A stretch of 64,000 bases of DNA from Stictocephala bisonia (Eukaryota > Arthropoda > Insecta > Hemiptera > Membracidae): contig JAQJVL010000806.1 in assembly GCA_035578905.1 (NCBI GenBank), positions 248,001 to 312,000 of the forward strand. Reading direction: 5' to 3'. Position numbers and translations under genes: made by a program. The notes beneath the pieces were generated by a model that saw only the letters and a list, made by a program, of their open reading frames with translations, had not been told where the DNA came from and did not search any database. Positions 1-11,439 of the stretch are shown here, one piece after another (within the stretch, counting starts at the first letter, position 1; the number at the start of each line of letters is the position of its first letter).

Positions 1-100
1 CTATATACAGTTTACCAGGTTTTCACCTAAACAAGTACATGTTTTTCACTTAAACTTAGTAACAAATAAGTTTACTATTCAAATTATTTAACATTATTAA

Positions 101-794
101 CCCTTTCAGGAGTGCGTTAATTTAGCTAAATTGAGTAAAGACGTCACATGACGTCTTTTTATAAATTGGCCTAAATGAGTAAGGGCGTCATGTGACGTCT
201 TGTGTAATGGTAAATTATTTAATTTATTAAATTAATTGTGCATATTCTTAACACATTACACTATAACTATCTGCCACAGGCAAACTCAAATTTCAGATGT
301 GCACATTTTTTGGCACTCTTCGTGTCAGTGGTAACATTCATTTGTCCTCTCTCTCTAAACTGATTTGGTTCCCGCCCGATGTCATCAGCTGGCGTGCAGC
401 TGATACAACGTTTGGCGCGCATTTCACTCCATTGGCGCGCTTTTCACTTACATTCTCTCAGTTGTCTGTCAGCTACACAGCTACACACAGTACATTTATT
501 GAGTCTGCAGTGCACTTGGCTATCGCTTTTATACTTTCAATACGTTATTGATTGCTTTTATTATTTTTATTTTACGGTAGAGTTGTTCTTATTAATTATT
601 TTTATATTACATTAGTGTTATATTATTTAGTACTGTGTTAATATAATAATTAATTATGTAATGTAATAAACAAGTTTGAAACATTTTTTGACATTTAATT
701 TTTTTACTCCTCTACAACTTGTTTTTTTCAAAACTAATACTTCTTTTAGTCACGAAAATTAGGACGTCATATGACGTCTTTACTCCTGAAAGGG
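101..794. mobile_element. Non-autonomous piggyBac-like element (TTAA, CCCTTT ends)
   Basis: The element is bounded by TTAA at 97-100 and 795-798. Its ends are inverted: CCCTTTCAGGAGT on the left, and the same on the right read from the other strand. A 16 bp palindrome of the type GACGTCAYRTGACGTC lies at 140-155 and 184-199 near the left end and at 763-778 near the right end. No transposase is present; the short plus-strand frames at 297-615 resemble nothing I know. A TTAA target with CCC ends is characteristic of piggyBac. It sits just downstream of the stop codon of the zinc-finger exon. Confidence 0.8.
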
Positions 795-884
795 TTAATT
801 ATTAAAACAGTTAAACAATGTTTACAAACTGTACATTTATAACCGTTATTACATATTGAGTGAAAGTTGAAATCATTAAACAGA

Positions 885-890
885 TTTATT
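885..890 (-). promoter_or_regulatory. Candidate polyadenylation signal AATAAA
   Basis: The plus strand reads TTTATT, which is AATAAA on the minus strand, about 92 nt downstream of the stop codon of the terminal zinc-finger exon. The position is suitable for a 3' end, but the motif is common by chance in DNA this AT-rich. Confidence 0.35.
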
Positions 891-981
891 TTTCCAACAG
901 AAGCACTCTTAGCTTTAAAATACTTGGTAGTATAATACACAGAGATCAGGCTTACAATAAAAATCAGTTAAAGGGATACAT

Positions 982-1848
982 TTAATAATGAACGTATCTT
1001 ACATGGGCGTCCAATAACTCCTGAAAAGGATACAATGCAGGACATTGTTTACACCTATAGTTACTCTTTTTGTTTAGAAACTTTAACTGTTTCATAGTCC
1101 AACACAAAGGTGACAAATCATGTTTATTGACTATTCCTCTGTGGTAGGTTTGCAAGTGAGTGCAGAATTCTAGTTCATCTTTGAAAGGAGTGTGACACAG
1201 ATAACAGGGATATACTGTATCTGTTGTTCCTTTAGTACATTTGTGGTATTTCAAATAAAACATACATACAAACGTGTAACCACAGTCATGACAGATCAGT
1301 GTTTGATAAGGACTAACAGTTGACAAATCAGTAGGTTTCTGACTTGTCACACCGTTACTATCTCTTATTGAATCTATATTACCATTTATCCTAACTTCGG
1401 AGGAATCAGATGACTCATCTGAATCAAGGACGATAGTTTCTACAAACTTTTCATAAGAAACTTGGTAACTACTTGATTTATTTCTGGTCTCAGATATTTT
1501 TTGTGAACCTAATTTTGGTGACAATTGACAGATTAAGGTGTCTGGAATGCTTTCTGGGATTAAGCATTGTGATGGTTGAGAGTTTATGGAATCTGAGGCT
1601 TTGTCCGATAACAGTTCATAGTTACTACTTTCCTGGCTACACTTAGAACTTCTCTTTACGGACAGTTGAATGTCTGTGGTGTCTGCGGTTTCTTCTGAGC
1701 TGGGATAAGATGACAGTTGAAAGTTCTTGGTCTCTTGGCTGTCTTCTGCAGAGGTGCTTACTTCATTATCATCATTACTCTCCCAGCTACCACTCTCTTT
1801 AGGGCTGTTCAGTGTTGAATCAACTCGCTCATTTCTTTTTCCATTTCC
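982..1848 (-). CDS. Terminal exon: C2H2 zinc-finger domain
   Basis: This exon of 288 codons plus stop follows a TATTTCAG acceptor (AG at 1849-1850) and opens in phase 0. The frame runs slightly upstream without an ATG, so it is an internal start into a final exon and not a stand-alone gene. Roughly the first 185 residues are Ser/Glu/Thr-rich and low in complexity. Three zinc-binding modules follow near the C-terminus: CHDCGYTF...YHKC (an irregular C2HC version), CYLC...HLQTYH and CKQC...HVRYVH, the last two being C-x2-C-x12-H-x4-H. The protein ends five residues after the HVR motif. Nucleic-acid binding is the family expectation; the target is unknown. It matches the phase of the upstream forkhead exons, but joining it to them rests on strand, phase and order only. 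Confidence 0.75.
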   Translation of the reverse strand, partial: GNGKRNERVDSTLNSPKESGSWESNDDNEVSTSAEDSQETKNFQLSSYPSSEETADTTDIQLSVKRSSKCSQESSNYELLSDKASDSINSQPSQCLIPESIPDTLICQLSPKLGSQKISETRNKSSSYQVSYEKFVETIVLDSDESSDSSEVRINGNIDSIRDSNGVTSQKPTDLSTVSPYQTLICHDCGYTFVCMFYLKYHKCTKGTTDTVYPCYLCHTPFKDELEFCTHLQTYHRGIVNKHDLSPLCWTMKQLKFLNKKSNYRCKQCPALYPFQELLDAHVRYVHY

Positions 1849-1861
1849 CTGAAATATCAAT

Positions 1862-3572
1862 AAACATGTTTAAAATGTATTGCATTATTGACACATAATA
1901 TATACATCAGATGTTTTCAATCAATTCAATCAAATTAAAAATCACTACCCTAAGGTGAGTCATCATGTTAAATGAGTAAGTCTCATATGATGTAAGATTT
2001 AAATAACATTTACATAAAAATGGGCAGGACATGCAATATTAAGACAGCAGTGCTTGCTTCTGAAAGAAAAAGGAATACTGAAGGAAGAAGTAGAGGTTAG
2101 AAAACGGACGTCAATTGTAAGTGTGGTGAAGTGCCAGTTCAGTAACAATTGGACTGATGGAGTAAACAGGCTAATTGTTTACGGCCATGGAGTAAACAGG
2201 CCTATCATTTCTCCATATATTAACATTACCTGAAATGTCTCATGAAAATGTCTGACTGAAGCACAACTCAAAAGAAAATAAACAACGAAAAATTAAAGCT
2301 GTAAATATTTATAATAGGTATGAAAAAGAACAAAATAAAAGTAATAAGAATATAATGAGTGGAAAAGCACAAGTGGATAAGCACAAGAGGATAGCTAAAA
2401 CACACCTAATGGACTGATTTTAGAATTACTACTAAGATTATCTAAATCACTAATAATTATTGACTAGGGGGACACCCTTGCACGCATTGTGTGCCAACCC
2501 TGTCACTCGCTGCGCTAGTGACACCTAGTCCCTCGGCCTCAGTCTGTATCTTTTGACTTAAAATATTTGTAGGTACAACATATGAAGTAAAACCATAATA
2601 TATAAACCAAAATATATAGTAGCTCATTCTCTACACTTGCGTTGCTACCTATTTACTAATATAAAAACCCAATATTACAACTTAACCAAATTCTAAAGAA
2701 TATGAATACTTAGACTACACCTACTTACTCTTTCTAACATTATGAAAGCTCTGAAACCTCCAAGATTACATAAGCATGAGTATTTATATTCCAACTCCTG
2801 TTAACATTTTATAAAGATCATTATTTACATTTGAACAGCTGTTATTTTTTGTTAATTTAAATATCTCTCAATGTTTATCTTAAGGCCAAAACCCCTAATC
2901 TGAGGGCTTTACGTGACCTTCGGGCCGAAAATATTGAACAATGAAGACCTTATAGCACAACTAGGAATAGAAGCCAATTTTTTGACACCTATATTGTTGA
3001 AATTGATTCAATAATGTGGGAGGAGTTATGATGACAAAAAACAGCTTCAAGTATTATATATAACGTTGTGAATGAACTTATCAGGTTGTCTTTAAACTAA
3101 AAACATAATTATACATGCAGACAAATACTGTGATAATCTAATAGGAAGCAAACATAAATACTAAAAATTAAAAGAAAAATTGTTAGTAGAGAAAATGACT
3201 TAGTAAATACAACAAGAATCCCACATGAAAAGTTCTATAATCTTAATTGCATAATACTTATATTTGTAAAGGAAGCTAAAAATAAACTCAGTTTTCATAT
3301 CTAATGGGTTAATACTCAGACATTCTTTGGTTTATCCAAAAAATTGCATTTATTATTGTAACATAATTTTGCATCTAAAAAATTTATATTTAAAGTAATC
3401 ATCATCAAGATTATTCTAACTGAACATAATTAATAAGCTATTTGCATTAACACTTTCTTTAAATTAATAAATTATTGAATAATAATTATTTTTTATTTAT
3501 TTTTGTATAGTTAAGCGTTGATAGTCAATTAAAATAACGACTACTTTTTACATATTATAAGAAAATTTATTC
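1862..3572. other. Intron sequence with no recognised gene
   Basis: AT-rich sequence with no convincing coding frame or splice-flanked exon. A short GC-richer stretch at about 2465-2545 contains an imperfect palindrome (GTCACTCGC / GCGCTAGTGAC) and may be a fragment of an unidentified short repeat. Confidence 0.5.
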
Positions 3573-4099
3573 GCAATAACTAGGAGTGTGCGATACAGAA
3601 AATTATTTTTGATTCGATGCAGCGCTACAATTCAAAGAATTTCTATTCAATTTGATGCGACTCAATTCCATCCGTACATACGGAATTCGTGGTTTTTATT
3701 CAAGTTTTAGAAGGAGTAGAGTGACAATAATACCTTTTGTTACATATACCTTATCTTGCTAATACAAAGGAAAACAACTTAAAGCATACATTTATTTATC
3801 ATATAAATATTACATGTATAAACAAAAACATAAAAATAAGCTTTATATAAAGTAAGAAGGTCAGTTTAACCCTTTGAGTGCCACGCCCAAAATTTTCTGA
3901 TGAAAAAGTTGTACAGCCAGTCTCTAAACTCATAGTCATGCTCAAAAATGCCGGGGTGAAAACAGCGATTTTGTAACAATGTTTTACAAAAATCATAGCT
4001 TTGTTTCTGTGTAACATATTTTAAAAAATCTGGTATCAAATTGCTTCTTATAACCATAGCAACCAAGGAAAAATAGTAACAAGTTAAACATTTAAATTA

Positions 4100-4841
4100 G
4101 GGGGTAGGTGCGCCCTATCTTCCGTAATGTTAACATATGTACCTTTTTCTCAGAAAGTAGAAAAGATATTTCATTTCTGTTTTTTTTACCTGATACATTG
4201 GCCTTTGTTACATAAACTACGGGTGTAAAATCTAACTTTGGAATAATTATAAATTTTTCACAAAATTTTAAAAAAGTCTATAAAATTTTTTCAAATTATT
4301 TTCATTTATAATTTTTTTTAAATGTTATTCTTTGTTAATTTTGACTATTTTTTAATTCTGCTTATGTAACTAAGTTACATATACAACCACAAAAAGTGTT
4401 ATCTTGTTACCATTAGTAGTTTTTGAGAAAAAGGAACATATGTGTCAAAAAACACAACTTTCGGAAAATCGCAATAAACCAAATTAAATACAGTTTTACT
4501 AATAAAAACAACATAAAACTTACATTAATAAAACCCTAGTGCATATGATGGTTCCTTCCCTTAATCTTCTTCAAATTTATTACTACAATTACTCTATGCA
4601 CTAGTATTACTATATGAGGATGATATTAGTGTAATAAATGAATACACAATGTGTGGCACTCAGAGAGATGATTTCAATAGAAAATCGAGTAGGACACTTT
4701 TAGAAAACTAATTTTTAAGCACATTTAGAAAATAATAAATAATGAATGTTATATACCGTTGGAAAGAGGACATTTTAAGCTATAAAATGGTAAAAAAAAA
4801 CATTTTTCGATAAAAATAAAATTTTCCGTGCACCTACCCCC
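4100..4841. mobile_element. PIF/Harbinger-like MITE (TTA target)
   Basis: Inverted ends start GGGGGTAGGTGC on both sides and are flanked by TTA (4097-4099 and 4842-4844). Further inward, GAGAAAAAGGTACATAT-like sequence is repeated in inverse orientation (about 4135-4160 and 4425-4445). A TWA target with G-rich ends fits PIF/Harbinger. It has no coding capacity. Confidence 0.6.
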
Positions 4842-5112
4842 TTAAAAAATTATTACAACAAAAATAATATATAAAAATTAAAAAAAAAATTTTGTATTTG
4901 ATTACAAATAAGTAACTGAAAAAAAGAATAATTTTACGGTCGGAAATCATTTTATTTTGAACCTTATTTTATTCCTAACATGTATACCAAATTTCATATT
5001 TATATAATAAAATAAACGAATTAGCACTGTTTATATATATTTTAACAATTGAAAAAAATCATGGAAGTGGTGAATGTTACATACAACCAATTTAATAACT
5101 TAATGTACTATA

Positions 5113-5682
5113 TTAAAATATATTATCCCCTAGAGACATAAACACTTGATTAGCATACCTATTTGTCTCAATCATAAATATGTTCAATATAGCTTCAGTG
5201 AAAAACAAATTAAAATAATCAATAGGCTTAGATTCAATAGGTGGACAGTGTCATGGGCCTGGAATTTCATTGTAATCAAAGTTATGAATAAACTCATTAC
5301 TGTTATTTTCATTTATGCTGGTCCATATATCATTTGCATCAGTTGAAAGCCCATCTAAGTTATCATCATTACTATCAGAGTCAGAAGAACTGCTACTACT
5401 CAATACTCTAGATCTGTTTGGCCTAGACTGAAAACCTAACCTAGACCTAGGTTCACGAAAAGATGTACTGGGCAACTGTATAACCTCATTACACCTACTT
5501 AGGCCTACTTCATTTTCAGGAATATAATGGGGATCATTGTCACTATCATCACTAAATAAGTCATCAATCTCATAATCAGATGCTAAAGAATCATCAGACA
5601 ACTCACGATCAAGCTCACGATCCGGTTCACTTGTCCTCATAATTTCCTCACCCATTGCCACAAATACACAATCACCATTCAT
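5113..5682 (-). pseudogene. piggyBac transposase, N-terminal fragment
   Basis: The ATG at 5682 opens an acidic, Ser/Asp-rich N-terminus (SSSSSDSDSNDDN) followed by DIWTSINEN and FDYNEIPGP, the usual layout before the transposase core. The frame stops at 5251. After a one-base shift the same protein continues with ESKPIDYF and IETNRYANQ, matching the conserved piggyBac pre-core block, then stops at about 5113. All three catalytic aspartates are absent because the rest is deleted, so this is a dead remnant. The element's 5' side faces 6139, where the palindromes cluster. Confidence 0.8.
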
Positions 5683-7916
5683 AAAAAACTATAATTATAA
5701 TAACGCAGATTGTAAAGAAATAATAAATATATACAGATTATAATACAAACAAAGCAAATAATAACAAAATAACACACAACAACAAAACAATGACTGAATC
5801 GAGTACGCACTGGGGCAGACTGACAGTGACAGTAAACAAACAACGAACGTCTGACCAGCTGTCGTCCGCTTGGGTTGTTATTAGTTCTGGAGTGATGTTT
5901 TTTTCTCCAAAGACTTTCGAATGAGTAGTAATCGACTAACAAATGTTCGGTCATCCTGATAAATGATTACAAACATCGATATTTACGTAAAACTCGAGTA
6001 TACGATCGAAAATAATTGGTGGCGATATATCGCCACCTGGCACTTTTCACTCAATCAACTGGTGGCGATATTTCGTCACCGTGGCACTTTGTTACTAATT
6101 ATTTGGTGGCGATATTTCGTCACCGTGGCACTAAAAGGGTTAATGTAAGAGAAAGGATTCACAAAATGTAGTAGGCCTAAAGTACAATAAATGACAATTA
6201 TTTTGAAACACAATTTTAGGGCCTGATAAATTTGTTTAACACTAAGCATGCTTATGTAATTAAGTCAAAAGAGGGACAAATAAAGGAAAAGCTTGTGATA
6301 AAGAAAGTTTATGGCTTTGCATTCAATTCATTAAATTTAAATGTCAATAGTTGTACTTTTTACTATTGTTTTGGGAGAGTAACTGGTCAAAATTATCAAA
6401 ATTTGTTATAGTTAAAATAATATATTTCACAGGTAAACAAAATTACTAAATAATGGAAAACAATTCATTTATTGTTATTCACTATCATTGTTGGAAAATT
6501 ATGACAGCCATATAACTGTTTATTTTGTAACTAACGATGAGTTGACTGAAATAAATATTAATGTAAAGTTACATAAGCTTAGATAGATAAAACATATTAT
6601 ATAACAACATTTTTTTAGAAGGAGCATCATTTTGATTTAAGTATAACAATCCATTATTGTTTAGCCAACATATTAATATTAATAAAACAGTATTAACTTT
6701 AATATATTTTCGTTAACTTGAACTTAAATAGTATAGTTAATATATTTATTAATAATAATTATTTTTAATATATAAAATGCATAAAATAATACGAATTTTT
6801 TGAATACATTAAGACTTTCATATTAAATTTAATTAAAAATATTTTCTAGTAAAAAGGTTGAAAATGGATGTTATTTTTATTAGTTAACGTGCCATAATTT
6901 AATAATAATTTAGATACAAATAATCTTGATTAATGTTTTTTTAAATAGAGTGCCAACGGACTAACTGAATCGAAAGTGAGGAACGTGAATTGTTAAAAAT
7001 GCAACACTTTTGAATTTATAAAAGAAAACAAGATAAGACTGTATTTTGATTAGGAAATGTTTTGTAAAAAGGATAGACAGTAGAGGCCAGGTACCGTATC
7101 AGACAGGAAGTGATAACAAAAATCACAATACTTATGTTATCAGCAATATTTGACTGTTATCATCAATATTCAAACACACAAAAGAAGAACCTAATTTAGT
7201 TCACTATTCCAATTAACTAGGAAACAATTTGTATTATTTTGTTTATCAAATACAGATTCCACAATAATTGCCGATTAATGGAAATAGATGGACTGTCTGA
7301 ATAGAAAAATTCTACTGATTTGTGGTACGCTGTACGCACGTAAATTACAATACCCATGCGCATTGCTTGAAGGACATATCCTGTTCATATCAGTACGAGT
7401 TATATCTCCCAGTCGAACTCTATAATCGTTATCGTGATATAATTAGGTTTGTCTCCGATCTCGCTCATCCCTGTTCACTCTGAACAAAAACAAACTGAAC
7501 AACAACAAACAAACAAACAAAAACAAACTGAACAAAAAAAAAAAAGTAATCATCATTTTATAACTATTTTACTCTATATTATTTTATTTAAAACATCAAA
7601 GTACTAGTTTTAAAAGATGCACCACTAAATATTATTGATTAAAAAGGCATTTTTTTAAAAATAATTTGTCATTTTGGTGCATCAGAATAATTCTGAGACA
7701 TTGATACTGCTTATGCATTGGGGTACTAACGATGCTTTTCGTTACTTTCAATACATCAATATTTTGACCAGTCCTGAATCGAATCATTAATTCGAAGCAT
7801 CAAATTGCATCAATTTTTTTATGAATCACACCCCTTACAATAACTAATGCTAAACCAACAGGTCTTATTTTATTTAAATGCAGTTTGTTACACTATTTAA
7901 GGAACTTTCATTCAAC

Positions 7917-8252
7917 CTTTTTTATGTGGGCCTCAACAGCTCGTTCCAGAATTCCTTCAGCTATCACAGGATCTATAGTCCAACAGCCCCCATGGTCTTG
8001 ACACTTCTTGCCATTACAGGATCTCAGACATGTTTTCATAAACACATCACTCCAGTTAATTGTCTGTTGTACTATTTTCATCCATGACTCGTTCCGTGTG
8101 CGATAATACGGAAACTTATCCTTAATGAACTGATAGATATCTTGAAGTGGAAGATTAGGCTGAGGTGAAGACTCGAGGGCCATCACAACAAGAACCATGT
8201 ATGAAAATGGGGGCTCCATGGAGAGATTGTCAGATACACTCTCAATCAAGTC
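7917..8252 (-). CDS. Forkhead domain exon B
   Basis: This 336 nt, 112-codon exon has a TTTTCTAG acceptor and phase-0 boundaries. The donor is AAG|GTTGAA, which is weak. It encodes a winged-helix forkhead domain: PPFSYMVLVVMAL (helix 1), LPLQDIYQFIKDKFPYYR (helix 2), WMKIVQQTINWSD (recognition-helix region) and GGCWTIDP (wing). Canonical forkhead proteins carry NSIRHNLS in the recognition helix. Here that block reads KIVQQTIN, so the Asn, Arg and His that normally contact DNA are replaced. The loop before wing 1 is longer than usual and Cys-rich (KTCLRSCNGKKCQDHGG). It aligns without gaps to exon A (61186-61521). No assignment to a Fox class is possible from sequence alone. Confidence 0.85.
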
Positions 8253-8814
8253 CTAGAAAATATAAGAATGAATAAATACATAGCTAATATAGTATTTGTT
8301 TTTATCAGTTTTGTATTTTTAGACAAAGAAATTTAACAATTTACATTTGTTCAGTTAGTCGCAGTAGGGGGATGGTGATGTTCAGGTTGGCAGCAACCCT
8401 TTGGCTGTACATGTCCCCTGTGTGGTGCTGAATAAACAACAACTTTGTTAATTGGACTGTTACTTGTGTAATTTTCAGCAATAATAGCTGCAAAAAAACC
8501 TTCTAGAGCCAGCAAAACTTTAAGAAAATGAGCTGCCTTTAATATATGCCATTTAAAAGTTGGGGATCTTAATGGAGCTAATGCGAGTGTTTGGCTTATG
8601 CACTCTATGCAAATGTTGGTTTTTCACAAAAACGCAAGTGCCTTAATTTTACTAGTAGCCTTTAAGTATTTCCGTGTAGTATATTTAAAGGCATCAAGGA
8701 CTCATCCACAAGGATGTTTATAAAATGCTAAGCCTGCTTTTCTCTTCCTAAATTTCAACTTACATGTAGTTTTTCACAAGTAACAGATGTCTCTCCTCCC
8801 CTCCCCCCTGCTAA
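8253..8814. other. Intron sequence with no recognised gene
   Basis: No coding frame or element ends were recognised between the acceptor of forkhead exon B and the start of the LINE remnant. Confidence 0.5.
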
Positions 8815-8919
8815 CACTTTAAAATGTATCATCCCTAATATAGTTGAACCATTACATCTTGTAGCTATCGACCTATATTTCTGATTCCTACTTCATCTAA
8901 AATAACAGAATTATTAATA

Positions 8920-10244
8920 CGAGGGTCGTCCAGAAAGTAAAGAACGATTGTGCATCACGTGCGGCGCCGATCCCCCACCACTGCGACTGCGTACACGCTA
9001 GTTACCTCTGGCTGTGGCTGTCCAGTGAGTATGAGCCGAGTTTCGTTCCTGTGCGGTCACGCGTCTTTGCTCTGTAAACTTTCAAAACGGCGGCGCCCAT
9101 TGAAAATCCCGCCAAGTGTGTCATTCGGTTTTTGAATGCTCAAAATGTTCGGCCTATCAAAATTTATAGGCAAATTAACACTGTTTATGGTGAGAATATA
9201 ATGAACGAATCTTCAGTGAGGAAATGGTGCATTATGTTCAATCAGGGAAGAACCAATGTGCACGATGAAGAACGGATTGGGAGGCTATCACTTGTGACTG
9301 AGGAATTGAAGAAAAAAGTTGTCGACAAAATTCAGGAAAACCGGCGATTCTTTAACTACTTTAAAAGACGCTATTCCAGACGTTTCTCGATCCCTCTTAC
9401 ATGAAATTGTGACTGAGCATCTTGGGTATACAAAAATGTGCGCTCGGTGGGTTCCAAAGATTCTCACAGAGGTCCACAAGACTAAACGAATGGGAGCAGC
9501 TCTTGAACTTCTTACTCGATATGATAGTGATGGTAAACAATTTTTCAATCGTATTGTGACCGGAGATGAAACTTGGGTTTCGTACAAAACTCCGGAAACA
9601 AAGCAACAATCCATGGAGTGGCATCACTCAAACTCGCCCTCGAAACCCGTAAAAGAAAAATCGAATCTGAACACAAGAAAATTGATGGCAACTGTTTTTT
9701 GGGACCGCAAAGGTTTAATCCATGTCAAGTTTTTGCCAAGGGGAGAAACGATAAATTCAGAAGCCTATTGCGAAACCCTTCAAAGACTCAGACGTGCAAT
9801 ACAGAACAAAAGACGTGGCATGTTGTCAAAAAAAGTGTTTTTGATCCACGACAATGCTCGGCCCCATGCATCGGTACGAAACCAGCAAGAACTTCAAGGT
9901 CTAAAGTGGGAAATTTTTGGACACCCTCCCTATAGTCCGGACCTTGCGCCTTCAGATTACCATCTGTTCCCGAAACTGAAAACATTCTTGGGTGGGAAGA
10001 AGTTTGGAAACGATGAAGAACTGAAAGAAGAAGTGACATCCTGGCTCAGATCTTTGGCGGCTGAAGAGTATAACACCGGCATTGAAAAACTGATTCCTCT
10101 GTACAATAAATGCCTTGACAACCAAGGCAACTACATTGAGAAGTAGGCTAGGTTACTGTGAGTATGTAAATAAAGTCCTGTGTTGTTATCTTTCATTTAT
10201 AATTTTTTATACCAAAACGTTCTTTACTTTCTGGACGACCCTCG
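8920..10244 (+). mobile_element. mariner transposon, full length, inactive
   Basis: Inverted ends of about 27 bp (CGAGGGTCGTCCAGAAAGTA at 8920 and its reverse complement ending at 10244) are flanked by TA on both sides (8918-8919, 10245-10246). The 1325 bp length is normal for mariner. One transposase reading frame is interrupted by a frameshift. Confidence 0.95.
9132..10146 (+). pseudogene. mariner transposase, one frameshift
   Basis: Two overlapping frames (9132-9404 and 9319-10146) together cover a mariner transposase of about 330-345 residues. The N-terminal part carries the helix-turn-helix with SVRKWCIMFNQGRTNVHDE. The frame changes at about 9345-9360, after the ENRRF motif. The C-terminal part has WVPKILTEVHK and the catalytic aspartates in TGDETWV, IHDNARPH and SPDLAPSDYHLF, giving the DD34D pattern of mariners. 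It ends NYIEK. The N-terminal start is degraded. The gene would cut and paste DNA at TA sites, but the frameshift makes this copy non-functional. Confidence 0.92.
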
Positions 10245-11439
10245 TATTTGATCAGCTTAACTTATTTTTTTTAATCTAATGACTTTTTAAATATTTCTCA
10301 GTTTGGCTTTAGAAAAACAAATGTACAATTGATGCAATAGACAGTCTAGTAAAAAATGTACTAGGTGCTTTTGAAAATAAAGAGTTTCCTTAGGTCACAC
10401 AAGCTCAGGCTTTTGACTATGTAAGCCATAAAGATATATTGGATTATATAAAAATATTATGGATTAGACGAAAGGGCATTAAAATTTTTTAAATCTTATT
10501 TAAGTACCCAGAGGCAGAAAGTGTGTGTTAACTGAGAGAGGTCGCTTGAACAAATAGTTGAGTATGGAGCCCCCAGGGATCAGTTATCGGACCCTTTTTA
10601 TTTCTCATAGTTATTAATGATTTGCCACTTCCTGTAGCAGCCAAGACCTTCCTCTGCAGATAATTCAACTTTTTTAAACATTAGTTCTGATATTGAGGAA
10701 CTTGAACTCACAGTGAAGAACTTTACTAAAGATGATTCGTCTTGGTTCAATTCAAACAGATTTTTATTCAATAATAATAAAACACAACACATATTATTTA
10801 GTTTAAGGTCCTTAAATTACCACACTTTTGATGATTTTTAACCTGTTGACAGTGTTACGTTCCTGGGTATTTTTTTGGATTGTAAGTTAACCTGGGGAGT
10901 TCACATTCATCATGTCATTAAAAGATTATATCAGTACAAAGTACAAACGACAGTCGTTATCAGTCATTTGTACTGAGCACACGTGTGGTGTTCCAAGCTC
11001 AAGGTCAAGTGTGCCACATGCCGTGCAGGCAGGTTATATATTTTTAAAAAAGAACATTTTTAAAATTATCCCACAATTTTTTATTCAAATAGCGCTTTCA
11101 CCGGTTAAGGCATCATCAGTTTTTGTAAACAGAAAAAACATATGTTTAAAACAATATAAATTAAAATATGATAAAATATAGATATTTTTAAAGAATTTAA
11201 AACTTAAATGGATTAGTAGAAAGTAATTTTAAATAAAATAATAAACTGAAAAATATGATTTACAATTAATTATTTTATGTTTGATTTCTTCTTTAACTAA
11301 AGGTAAGTATATATTACTAAAATGTATAGATTGTTGTGATATACATTGTTCTTTTATAACAGACATGCAGGCACTTTCAATTTGATTCCTTTTGGTCCAT
11401 GATTATTTAAATATAATGCTGGATGAGTCAAATTTGATG

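Larger units (their letters stand above)
3870..6139 (-). mobile_element. piggyBac deletion derivative inside the hAT element
   Basis: The element is bounded by TTAA at 3866-3869 and 6140-6143, with ends CCCTTTGAGTGCCACG (left) and CCCTTTTAGTGCCACG (right, reversed). A 20 bp palindrome GGTGGCGATATATCGCCACC lies at 6018-6037, with near copies at 6061-6080 and 6105-6124. The minus strand keeps only the N-terminal part of a piggyBac transposase (5113-5682); the catalytic part is deleted. A separate inverted-repeat element (4100-4841) lies inside. The related hAT copy at 24266-29614 lacks the insertion. Confidence 0.85.
3581..7836. mobile_element. hAT-type element, non-autonomous, with nested insertions
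   Basis: The left end reads TAGGAGTGTGCGA and the right end, reversed, AAGGGGTGTGATT. They are flanked by 8 bp repeats GCAATAAC (3573-3580) and ACAATAAC (7837-7844), matching at 7 of 8 positions, the target duplication length of hAT elements. Internal sequence at 6150-7560 is the reverse complement of parts of 26940-29340, so this and the element at 24266-29614 belong to one family. No hAT transposase is visible. Without the nested 2.3 kb piggyBac derivative the element is about 2 kb. Confidence 0.75.
8815..10935 (+). pseudogene. LINE reverse transcriptase remnant, split by a mariner
   Basis: Plus-strand pieces flank the mariner at 8920-10244. Before it, YRPIFLIPTSSKITELL matches the RT motif usually read as NYRPISLLPTxSKI. 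After it come QFGFRKTN (about 10300-10330), KIFKSYLS-like sequence and VTFLGIFLDCKLTWGVHI (about 10853-10910), the usual LINE motif downstream of the active site. Frames shift and stop repeatedly, and the catalytic YADD block is not recognisable. The mariner took the TA at 8918-8919. Confidence 0.7.

Noticed and set aside
2465..2545. GC-rich patch considered as a tRNA or SINE head
   Set aside because: It does not fold into a tRNA cloverleaf by eye, and no A/B box pair or tail is clear.
9788..10039. Minus-strand open frame within the mariner
   Set aside because: Antisense shadow of the mariner transposase with no motif of its own.
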